The notes below the pieces were generated by a model. The model saw only the letters and a program-made list of their open reading frames with translations. It was not told where the DNA came from and made no database searches. The translations under genes were made by a program, and so were the position numbers. Below are positions 1 through 5,775 of a stretch of DNA of 8,569 bases, piece after piece (position 1 is the first letter of the stretch; each line of letters starts with the position of its first letter). Origin of the DNA: JBCBEX01 sp039027055 (GTDB lineage: Bacteria; Bacteroidota; Rhodothermia; Rhodothermales; Rubricoccaceae); contig JBCCLD010000202.1 of NCBI GenBank assembly GCA_039027055.1, forward strand, positions 1-8,569. The letters are read 5' to 3'.

Positions 1-1022
1 CGCTCATCAAGCGCCGCGAGAAGCATATGTACGTCGCGCTGTGGTTCTACATCGCCACCATCGTGACCGTGGCCGTGCTGCACATCGGCAACTCGCTGGC
101 CGTCCCGGCGGGGCTGTTCAAGAGCTACCCGATCTACAAGGGCGTGCAGGACGCGCTCGTGCAGTGGTGGTATGGCCACAACGCCGTCGCCTTCTTCCTG
201 ACGACGCCCTTCCTCGGGCTGATGTACTACTTCCTCCCGAAGGCGGCCGAGCGGCCGGTGTTCTCCTACCGGCTCTCCATCGTCCACTTCTGGAGCCTGG
301 TGTTCATCTACATCTGGGCCGGCCCGCACCACCTCAACTACACGGCGGTCCCGGAGTGGGCGGCGACGCTCGGCGTCGTCTTCTCGATCATGCTCTGGAT
401 GCCGTCGTGGGGCGGCATGATCAACGGCCTCTTTACGCTGCGCGGCGCGTGGCACAAGCTCCGCGAGAGCGTGGTGCTGAAGATGTTCGTGGTCGGCATC
501 ACCTTCTACGGCATGGCCACCTTCGAAGGCCCGATGCTCTCGCTCAAGAGCGTCAACGCGCTGAGCCACTACACCGACTGGACCATCGGCCACGTGCACT
601 CGGGCGCGCTCGGCTGGAACGGCTTCATGACCTTCGGGATGATCTACTGGCTGCTGCCGCGCCTCTGGCGGACCGAGCTGTGGAGCAAGGCCCTCGCCAC
701 GACGCACTTCTGGATCGGGACGATCGGCATCCTGATGTACGTGCTGGCGATGTACGTCTCCGGCATCACGCAGGGCTTGATGTGGCGCGCGTTTGACGAC
801 GCCGGCCGCCTGATGTACCCCGACTTCATGGAGACCGTGATCCAGGTCGTGCCGATGTACTGGGTGCGCCTGATCGGCGGCTCGATGTACCTCGCAGGCG
901 TGGTGCTGCTGATGGTGAACGCCTACATGACCATTCGGAGCGCGCCCAAGAACCTGCCCGACCCGGCTGTGGCCGTCCCGCGCGTCTCGAACACGCCCGC
1001 GCAGCAGTTGACGAAGGCCTGA
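1..1022 (+). CDS. ccoN: CcoN, catalytic subunit I of cbb3-type cytochrome c oxidase (3' part; 5' end outside window)
   Basis: This is the heme-copper subunit of a cbb3 oxidase, which reduces O2 to water at a heme b3-CuB centre in the cytoplasmic membrane. The reading frame is open from base 3 and already coding before the ATG at 27 (LIKRREKH precedes it), so the gene starts upstream and roughly 150 N-terminal residues are missing. Numbered from the Met at base 27, the ligands sit at the expected spacings: H51 (CuB, in YGHNAV), Y95 (the Tyr cross-linked to a CuB His, in IYIWAGPHH), H101 and H102 (CuB), E167, then H189 (heme b3) and H191 (low-spin heme b) in IGHVHSGALGWNG. All correspond to Pseudomonas stutzeri CcoN numbering with one constant offset of 156. 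The fragment is almost entirely hydrophobic membrane helices with a short polar C-terminal tail. It is first in a ccoNOQP operon. The family call is very secure. Confidence 0.97.
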   Translation, partial: LIKRREKHMYVALWFYIATIVTVAVLHIGNSLAVPAGLFKSYPIYKGVQDALVQWWYGHNAVAFFLTTPFLGLMYYFLPKAAERPVFSYRLSIVHFWSLVFIYIWAGPHHLNYTAVPEWAATLGVVFSIMLWMPSWGGMINGLFTLRGAWHKLRESVVLKMFVVGITFYGMATFEGPMLSLKSVNALSHYTDWTIGHVHSGALGWNGFMTFGMIYWLLPRLWRTELWSKALATTHFWIGTIGILMYVLAMYVSGITQGLMWRAFDDAGRLMYPDFMETVIQVVPMYWVRLIGGSMYLAGVVLLMVNAYMTIRSAPKNLPDPAVAVPRVSNTPAQQLTKA

Positions 1023-1033
1023 TGCCCTCTTTT

Positions 1034-1154
1034 GTCATCCTGAGCGAAGCCCGCAGGGCGACGTCGAAGGATCTCAGTACCAGCGAGGTGCCTCGCGCTT
1101 GGCTCCGGTGCTGGCCCGCAGATCCTTCGGCTCGCTCCGCTCGCTCAGGACGAC
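1034..1154. repeat. Imperfect inverted repeat ('GTCATCCTGAGCG' type) between ccoN and ccoO
   Basis: The left arm (1034-1074, beginning GTCATCCTGAGCGAAG and ending TCGAAGGATCT) is the near reverse complement of the right arm (1120-1154, beginning AGATCCTTCGG and ending GCTCAGGACGAC). The outer 13 bp and the inner AAGGATCT match almost perfectly; the middles differ in length. Between the arms lies a perfect small hairpin, GCGAGG-TG-CCTCGC (1083-1096). I recognise this as a dispersed intergenic repeat common in many GC-rich bacterial genomes, often mis-annotated as short ORFs reading 'VILSEA..KDL'. Transcribed, it would give a long stem between two operon genes, perhaps an RNA processing or stability element; that role is inference. 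Confidence 0.85.
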
Positions 1155-1184
1155 CCCACTTGGATTCAGACTCGCCTCACCCCG

Positions 1185-1922
1185 ATGAAACGCTTCATCC
1201 AAGCCCACGGCTTCCACCGCAAGCTCGAAGGGTGGCCCATCATCTTCACGGTGCTCACCGTGCTCGCCATCCTCGTGGGGACGGTGATCGAACTGACGCC
1301 GATCCTGCTCGTGCCTGCCGAGGTGGAGCACCTGGAGGACTTCCAGCCGCCGACGCCGCTCGAACTCGCCGGGCGCGACCTCTACATCGCCGAGGGCTGC
1401 AACAACTGCCACAGCCAGATGGTGCGGCCCTTCCGCCAGGAGGTCGAGCGCTACGGGCCCTACTCCCGCGCCGAGGAGACGATCTACGAGACGCCCTTCC
1501 TCTGGGGCTCGAAGCGGACCGGGCCCGACCTGGCGCGCGTCGGCGGGAAGTACCCGCACCTGTGGCACGTCCGCCACATGGAAAACCCGCGCTCGACGAG
1601 CCCCAACTCGATCATGCCGCCCTACGATCACATGATGCGCAAGCCGCTCCGCGTCGGCAACCTCCCGGCGAAGCTGAGCGCGCTGCGCGCCGTGGGCCTG
1701 CCCTACACCGACGAGCAGATCGCCAACGCCGTCGCGGACGCCGAGGCGCAGGCCGCCGAGATCGCGGCCGAGGTGGCCAGCCAGGGCGGCCCGCAGGGCA
1801 TCGAGGACAACCAGATCGTCGCGATGGTGGCCTACCTCCAGAGCCTCGGCGTCGCCGCGAAAGCCACCTTCGACGACAGCCCGCCCTCAGCGTCTGCCAC
1901 GACCGCCGCGCTCGCGGAGTGA
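1185..1922 (+). CDS. ccoO: CcoO, membrane-anchored monoheme cytochrome c subunit II of cbb3 oxidase
   Basis: CcoO carries electrons from CcoP or soluble donors to CcoN. The 245-residue product has a short cytoplasmic N-terminus (MKRFIQAHGFHRKLEGWP), one transmembrane helix at about residues 18-42, and a periplasmic cytochrome c domain. The heme site is C72-N-N-C75-H76, in the family context EGCNNCHSQMVRPFR, and M144 in NSIMPPY is the likely axial ligand. ERYGPYSRAEE, GPDLARVGGKY and HLWHVRHMENPR are typical CcoO segments. Residues 176-210 are rich in Ala and Glu, and the tail after residue 225 is low-complexity. The ATG at 1185 is the only start giving the normal N-terminus. No Shine-Dalgarno is visible; the leader ends CCTCACCCCG. 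In this lineage ccoO is separate from ccoN, not fused as in many other Bacteroidota. Confidence 0.97.
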   Translation: MKRFIQAHGFHRKLEGWPIIFTVLTVLAILVGTVIELTPILLVPAEVEHLEDFQPPTPLELAGRDLYIAEGCNNCHSQMVRPFRQEVERYGPYSRAEETIYETPFLWGSKRTGPDLARVGGKYPHLWHVRHMENPRSTSPNSIMPPYDHMMRKPLRVGNLPAKLSALRAVGLPYTDEQIANAVADAEAQAAEIAAEVASQGGPQGIEDNQIVAMVAYLQSLGVAAKATFDDSPPSASATTAALAE

Positions 1923-1930
1923 CGCAGCGT

Positions 1931-1965
1931 GACCCTTGACCCACGACCCTAGACCTGCGACCGCT
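1931..1965 (+). repeat. Five heptamers (GACCYNN) abutting the ccoQ start codon
   Basis: GACC begins at 1931, 1938, 1945, 1952 and 1959, exactly seven bases apart: GACCCTT, GACCCAC, GACCCTA, GACCTGC, GACCGCT. The ATG of ccoQ at 1966 sits exactly one period after the last unit. The array fills the whole gap from just after the ccoO stop to the ccoQ start. Its core matches the perfect GACCTTC array at 8483-8542, so both may belong to one heptamer class. No Shine-Dalgarno is present. Confidence 0.75.
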
Positions 1966-2148
1966 ATGATGAAAGAAGCCGTGCGTGCCCTGGAAGTGGG
2001 TGCGCTCTCCGAGATCGGCCTGATCGCCTTCGTGGTGGCTTTCGTGTGCGGGTGCGCCATCGCCTTCTTTGCCTTCTCGAAGAGCGAGCGAGCCACCTTC
2101 AAGAACCTCCCGCTGGACGACGACCACGTCCTCACCCCGACCGAGTAG
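1966..2148 (+). CDS. ccoQ: CcoQ, small membrane subunit of cbb3 oxidase
   Basis: CcoQ is a small non-catalytic subunit that stabilises the cbb3 complex. The 60-residue product has one transmembrane helix (about residues 14-38, GALSEIGLIAFVVAFVCGCA followed by IAFFAF), then a charged cytoplasmic tail, SKSERATFKNLPLDDDHV. The LPLDDD ending is typical of CcoQ/FixQ. It lies between ccoO and ccoP, as in the canonical N-O-Q-P order. The start is ATG 1966 or the adjacent ATG 1969. An in-frame TTG at 1936 is less likely because it would translate the heptamer array into THDPRPATA, which is not family-like. Two Cys fall in the membrane helix; I attach no function to them. Confidence 0.9.
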   Translation: MMKEAVRALEVGALSEIGLIAFVVAFVCGCAIAFFAFSKSERATFKNLPLDDDHVLTPTE

Positions 2149-2149
2149 C

Positions 2150-2250
2150 CGTCACCCCCTGTTTCGCTCCCCTTGACGGGTCGAGAATCTGTCCCCCTCA
2201 TCTCTGCGGGGGCCAGATCGAGCGCAGCGAGATCAGGGGGTGTGGTGACG
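2150..2250. repeat. Inverted-repeat element with competing pairings between ccoQ and ccoP
   Basis: The 5' segment CGTCACC (2150-2156) pairs with GGTGACG (2244-2250), and CACCCCCTG (2153-2161) pairs perfectly with CAGGGGGTG (2234-2242). The same 3' arm can instead pair with a nearer copy: CCCCCTCATCT (2193-2203) is complementary to AGATCAGGGGG (2230-2240) with one mismatch. CCCCC at 2193-2197 could also fold locally onto GGGGG at 2208-2212. So at least two mutually exclusive stems are possible. It starts two bases after the ccoQ stop and ends about 25 bases before ccoP. It differs in sequence from the ccoN/ccoO repeat. It is either a second dispersed repeat type or a structured intercistronic RNA. 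Confidence 0.7.
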
Positions 2251-2260
2251 AGCATCGCCC

Positions 2261-2275
2261 CCAACCTGCCCTGCC
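2261..2275 (+). promoter_or_regulatory. C-rich leader directly before the ccoP start
   Basis: CCAACCTGCCCTGCC immediately precedes the ATG. It has no Shine-Dalgarno. It nearly equals the 15 bases before the pyrD ATG on the other strand (CCAACCCTGCCTGCC), differing only in where one C sits. It may be a translation-initiation leader in an SD-poor organism, or coincidence in C-rich DNA. Confidence 0.35.
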
Positions 2276-2926
2276 ATGAGCCACGTGCCTCCCAACCCCA
2301 ACGCGCCGAAACACATCCCGGAGCGGGACACGAACCTGGGGTCACTCCTCTACGGCGGCGGCAACGACGACCACGTCATCCAGGGCCACAAGTACGACGG
2401 CATCCGGGAGTACGACAACCCCATGCCGGGCTGGTGGGTGTGGCTCTTCGTGCTGTGCGTCGTCTTCGCGCCGGCCTACGTCCTCGGGATCTACGTCTTC
2501 GACTGGATGCCCACCTACGAGGAACACCTCGCGGCCTCCCAAGCCGACTTAACCGAGACGCGGCGCTCCTACGCGCAGGCCAACCCGGGCTTTCAGACCG
2601 ACCCCCGCGCTCTCGACGGCTACCTCGGCGACGTCACGCTGATCGCGGTCGGGCAGGAACTGTTCACGGCCCACTGCGCCGCCTGCCACGGCCAGCGGGG
2701 CGAAGGCCTCATCGGCCCGAACCTCACCGACACCTATGCCATCCACGGCGGCGCGCCGGCGGCCATCTTCCGCGTCATCACGGAAGGTGTCATCGAGAAG
2801 GGCATGACGCCGTGGGGCGCGATCCTCAGCGACGAGGAGCGCGCCGGCGTGATGGCCTACGTGAAGTCGATCGAGGGTACCGACATGCCTGGCGGCAAGG
2901 AGCCGCAGGGCGACCCGGTGAACTGA
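2276..2926 (+). CDS. ccoP: CcoP, membrane-anchored cytochrome c subunit III of cbb3 oxidase, single-heme form
   Basis: CcoP is the electron-entry subunit of the cbb3 oxidase. The 216-residue product has a cytoplasmic N-terminus with the CcoP signature HKYDGIREYDNPMPGWWVWLF (about 38-58), one transmembrane helix (about 54-76), a linker (about 78-120), and a periplasmic cytochrome c domain. That domain contains C134-A-A-C137-H138 in a CAACHGQRGEG context, and M177 (KGMTPWG) is the likely axial ligand. The end of the heme domain, LSDEERAGVMAYVKSIEG, is typical. Classical CcoP/FixP proteins are near 300 residues with two CxxCH motifs. Here there is only one, and the protein ends cleanly after the first domain with no frameshift or downstream CxxCH. 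It is the last operon gene; no ccoG, ccoH, ccoI or ccoS follows in the window. Confidence 0.95.
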   Translation: MSHVPPNPNAPKHIPERDTNLGSLLYGGGNDDHVIQGHKYDGIREYDNPMPGWWVWLFVLCVVFAPAYVLGIYVFDWMPTYEEHLAASQADLTETRRSYAQANPGFQTDPRALDGYLGDVTLIAVGQELFTAHCAACHGQRGEGLIGPNLTDTYAIHGGAPAAIFRVITEGVIEKGMTPWGAILSDEERAGVMAYVKSIEGTDMPGGKEPQGDPVN

Positions 2927-2933
2927 GCTCCAC

Positions 2934-3003
2934 GGCGCAGGGGCGGGCTAGGCAGCGGCTGACTGTGGTGGGGCAGCTGCTGCCTACGCCTCGTGCCTGC
3001 GCC
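2934..3003. terminator. Nested inverted repeat between convergent ccoP and peptidase gene, probable bidirectional terminator
   Basis: The outer arms GGCGCAGG (2934-2941) and CCTGCGCC (2996-3003) are perfect. The inner arms TAGGCAGC (2949-2956) and GCTGCCTA (2979-2986) are also perfect, and GGCG (2942-2945) can pair with CGCC (2987-2990). Together they form one long, bulged stem with a 22-base loop, filling the gap between the ccoP stop and the stop of the opposite-strand gene. There is no clear T-run, so the terminator role rests on position and symmetry. Confidence 0.5.
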
Positions 3004-3023
3004 CTGTATTGCCTGAGCGGCGT

Positions 3024-5501
3024 CTACTCCACGTAGCGCCCCATGAACTCGCGGATGCGGAGCAGGCGGTCGAGGCGCTGGTCGGGGTCGCCCGTGCGCG
3101 AGAGGTCGTGGCCCGCGTTGGGGTAGCGGACGTACTCCACGGGGCGCTCCAGCACCTTGAGGCTGCGGTAGAGCATCTCCGACTGCGAGACGCCGGTCCG
3201 CAGGTCTTGGCTCGCGTGCAGAATGAGCAGCGGCGTGCGGATGTCGGTCACGAACGTGAGCGGCGAGTTGAGCGCAAGCGCGACGCCGGCCTCCTCGTCC
3301 CACGGGTAGCCGCCGAAGTGCGACTCCACGAGCCGCCAGGCGTTGCCCTCGCCGAAGAACGTGTCGAGGTCGTAGACGCCGCGCTGGGCGACGGCGGCCT
3401 GGAAGCGGTCCGTCTGCGAGACGATCCACGCCGTCAGATAGCCCGCGTAGGAGCCGCCCGTGACCACCTGGCGCTGCGGGTCCACCCACGGGAGCGCAGC
3501 TGCGAGGTCGGCGGCCTTGAGCACGTCGTCGGTTGGGCCCGCGCCCCAGTCCTGGTAGTTGGCGCGGCGGAACGCGGTGCCGTAGCCGCCCGAGCCGCGC
3601 GGGTTCGTGAACACGATGCCGTAGCCCTGCGCGGCGAGGTACTGGAACTCGTGCCACATCGTCGCTTCGCCGGGGCCCCACATGGCCATCGGGCCGCCGT
3701 GGATCTGCACTAGGAGCGGGGCGCGCTGGCCGCTCCGCAGCCCGGGCGGGCGCAGCACCCACACGTCGAGCGACGTGGCGATGGTGTCGAGCACCACCTC
3801 GTCGGGGGCGAAGCCGAGGCCGGGCGTCACACCGACGGTGTCCGCGATGAACTGGGCGGCGGAGTAGGGCTCGTAGGTCGCCAGTTGCTTGCCCGCGAGC
3901 CACTCGGCGTTGTGGCGGGTGAGGCGGCGGACGCGCTGGCCGCTGAGGCTCGTCGCGACCAACTCATACGGGTTTTGCGGCGTCGTCTCCACGTAGGTGA
4001 TGGTGGCGGGGCCCGCGTCGAAGCTGCGGACGCCGGTGGTGGGTGACGTGAGGCGCTGGATGGCCGTGAGCGCAAGGCTGTCGGCGCGGAACGTCGAGTC
4101 GGCGGCGGCGCGGGCGAGGCTGTCGGCGCGCGCCCGTTCCTCGGCGTCGATCTCGAGGACTTCAAACTCGCCTTCGAGGCCCGTCGTCTCGCCGTCGTCG
4201 AAGGGCGAGTCTGGCAGCTCACCGATGGCGCGGAGCGAGTCGGCGACGGCGGCGCTGTCGGCGGCGGCCTGGTACTCGTCGCCCGTGAACTGGCGCTCGG
4301 GGAGCGGCGCGTAGCCCGTCGGGGCGCGGAAGAGCGGGAAGCCGCCCCGGTCGGGCGCGGTGAAGTAGAGGAACCATCCGTTGGCCGACCACGCAACGCT
4401 GGACACGCTGCGGTCAAAGTCGTCGGTGAGCCACTCCGGCGCGGAGCCGTCGAGGCGCAGCACGCCCGCTTCGGCTTGCGCATAGCCTGCGTCGGCGAGG
4501 CGCTGGCCGAGGAAGGCGACGGAGAAGCCATCGGGCGAGGGGAGGGGCTGCCCGAGCCGCCACCCGTCGAGTTCGAGGATGGTGCGGTAGCGCGTGTCCG
4601 TGAGGCGGCGCATGTAGAGCGCACGGGTGCGGTCGCGGTCGGGGTGGACGTCCTCGCGCAGGCTCGTCGCGACCAGGATGTGCTGGCCGTCGCGCATCCA
4701 GACGCCGCCCGAGTGCGAGCGGAAGCCCGTCGTGGCAGCCTCGGCCGCGGCGATTTGCCCATCGGCGCGGACGGGCACCACGAAGTAGTGCGTGTAGCTC
4801 AGCGCAGGATCGAGGCCGCGCTCGCCCTGGAAGTCGAGGCGGCTCGTCACCTCGGCGATGCGAGGCCCTTCCGACGTGAGCGTCTGCACGGCGGTGCGGT
4901 CGAGGTGAGCGCGAACGGCAGCGAGCGAGCCGTCGGGATCGGCGCTGGCACTGGGCGTGCCGCCACGGCCGGGGCGCTCGGTCGGCCACGCCGGCACGCC
5001 GCTCACAAGCGAGTCGACGGCGTGGTGCGGGAGCGTTGAGGCCACGAGGAGCCGCGTGCCGTCGGGCGACCACTGCGGGGCACGCGCGCCGTAGGGGAGG
5101 GCGGTGGCTTGGCGCGCCTCGCCGCCGGTGAGCGGCAGCACAAACGCCTGCGGCCGCCCGTCGACCCGCCGGACGAACGCGAGCGAGGCCTCGTCTGGGG
5201 CCCATGCGGGCTGCGACGCGCTTGCCTCGCCCGACGTCAGGGCACGCGGGGCGCGTCCGTCCTCGGTGTCGGCCAGCCAGAGGTGCGTGCGGTAGGTGTG
5301 GTCGCCCGCGGCCGTTTCTACGATGGAGGTGACCGTGTAGACGGCGAAGCGGCCCGAGGGCGAGAGCGTCACGTCGCCGAGCTGGCGCAGCTGGAAGAGG
5401 TCCGTCGCCTGGATGCGGTCCGACTGGCCGAGCGAGGTGGGGGTGACGAGCAGGAGCAGCAGTCCCGTGACGAGGGCCTGGAGGGAGGCGCGGTGGCGCA
5501 T
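3024..5501 (-). CDS. Secreted S9-family (prolyl oligopeptidase-type) serine peptidase
   Basis: The 825-residue product has the S9C/acylaminoacyl-peptidase or dipeptidyl-peptidase layout and probably cleaves peptides or N-blocked residues outside the cytoplasm. Residues 1-26 form a signal peptide (RHR, then a Leu/Val core, then TSLGQ). A beta-propeller follows, with WD40/PD40-like strands such as LSPSGRFAVY (46-55), WSPDGTRLLVAS (144-155) and WSANGWFLYFTA (371-382). The alpha/beta-hydrolase domain occupies about 565-825: HGGP (601-604, oxyanion region), nucleophile S684 in GGSYAGYLT, D766 in ASQDLRTG and H798 in NAGHDLSR. The start at 5501 puts the signal peptide at the N-terminus; an upstream in-frame start at 5615 would bury it behind 38 non-family residues. 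Residues about 411-480 are an acidic Asp/Ser/Ala-rich insert in the propeller. The exact substrate cannot be told from sequence. Confidence 0.93.
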   Translation of the reverse strand: MRHRASLQALVTGLLLLLVTPTSLGQSDRIQATDLFQLRQLGDVTLSPSGRFAVYTVTSIVETAAGDHTYRTHLWLADTEDGRAPRALTSGEASASQPAWAPDEASLAFVRRVDGRPQAFVLPLTGGEARQATALPYGARAPQWSPDGTRLLVASTLPHHAVDSLVSGVPAWPTERPGRGGTPSASADPDGSLAAVRAHLDRTAVQTLTSEGPRIAEVTSRLDFQGERGLDPALSYTHYFVVPVRADGQIAAAEAATTGFRSHSGGVWMRDGQHILVATSLREDVHPDRDRTRALYMRRLTDTRYRTILELDGWRLGQPLPSPDGFSVAFLGQRLADAGYAQAEAGVLRLDGSAPEWLTDDFDRSVSSVAWSANGWFLYFTAPDRGGFPLFRAPTGYAPLPERQFTGDEYQAAADSAAVADSLRAIGELPDSPFDDGETTGLEGEFEVLEIDAEERARADSLARAAADSTFRADSLALTAIQRLTSPTTGVRSFDAGPATITYVETTPQNPYELVATSLSGQRVRRLTRHNAEWLAGKQLATYEPYSAAQFIADTVGVTPGLGFAPDEVVLDTIATSLDVWVLRPPGLRSGQRAPLLVQIHGGPMAMWGPGEATMWHEFQYLAAQGYGIVFTNPRGSGGYGTAFRRANYQDWGAGPTDDVLKAADLAAALPWVDPQRQVVTGGSYAGYLTAWIVSQTDRFQAAVAQRGVYDLDTFFGEGNAWRLVESHFGGYPWDEEAGVALALNSPLTFVTDIRTPLLILHASQDLRTGVSQSEMLYRSLKVLERPVEYVRYPNAGHDLSRTGDPDQRLDRLLRIREFMGRYVE

Positions 5502-5536
5502 GAGAGAAGGGCGTAGGGAGAGGGAGACGGTGACCG

Positions 5537-5544
5537 AAAAGATA
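5537..5544 (-). promoter_or_regulatory. Possible -7 element for the S9 peptidase gene
   Basis: On the minus strand this reads TATCTTTT, close to the Bacteroidota -7 consensus TAnnTTTG, and lies 36-43 bases upstream of the peptidase start in a locally A/T-rich patch. I found no convincing TTTG -33 element at the expected distance, so this is tentative. Confidence 0.2.
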
Positions 5545-5707
5545 CCGGCAGGAGAAAACATCGGGGTCGGAAACGCCCTCGCGCTGGGGAGAGGCAATGT
5601 GGCAGGCCCTAGCATTAAATGCCCTCAGGGGGGGGAGAAAGGTGGCGCTGATACCCCTTGAAGCTTCTTGATGAGACGTGCTGTGAGGAAAACGTCCACA
5701 TCTGCAG

Positions 5708-5760
5708 TGGGTGGCATGCGCTTTGTCAGCGCAGCCAGTGTCTCCCAACCCCTACACCCC
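5708..5760 (+). promoter_or_regulatory. Upstream block conserved between the two pilin-like genes (copy 1)
   Basis: TGGGTGGCATGCGCTTTGTC, then CCAGTGTCTCC and CCCTACACCC, lies before the first pilin-like gene. It aligns with bases 6540-6592 before the second gene with a 1-base indel and scattered changes. Because it lies outside the coding regions yet remains recognisable after duplication, it probably holds the promoter and/or 5' leader. TTTG (5722-5725) and CTACACCC are kept in both copies. The spacing between them (27 or 28 bases) does not fit the standard Bacteroidota promoter, so I do not assign -33/-7 boxes. Confidence 0.5.
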
Positions 5761-5775
5761 AACCCCCTCTACTTC

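Noticed and set aside
1022..1939. Long + strand frame overlapping the ccoO region
   Set aside because: It runs through the inverted repeat, giving the familiar spurious FVILSEARRATSKDL peptide, and then reads ccoO out of frame as Arg/Pro/Ala-rich low complexity.
1936..1965. TTG start for ccoQ
   Set aside because: It would translate the heptamer array into non-family residues; the ATG pair at 1966/1969 gives the normal CcoQ N-terminus.
2173..3036. Long + strand frame across ccoP
   Set aside because: It is an out-of-frame Arg/Pro-rich reading of ccoP plus the intergenic repeats, with no domain, while ccoP in the other frame has clear cytochrome motifs.
3009..5516. Several + strand frames opposite the S9 peptidase
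   Set aside because: They are antisense shadows in GC-rich DNA, rich in Arg, Ala and Val with no recognisable domains, and mirror the codon bias of the real gene.
5502..5615. 38-residue N-terminal extension of the S9 peptidase
   Set aside because: It would place a Pro/Ser-rich segment before an otherwise normal signal peptide and translate the C/T-rich leader.
5668..5775. N-terminal extension of the first pilin-like protein
   Set aside because: The frame is open, but the paralogue has a TGA just before its equivalent ATG, and the shared SVSxPLHPN peptide is explained by conserved leader DNA. MGQQQ is the common start.
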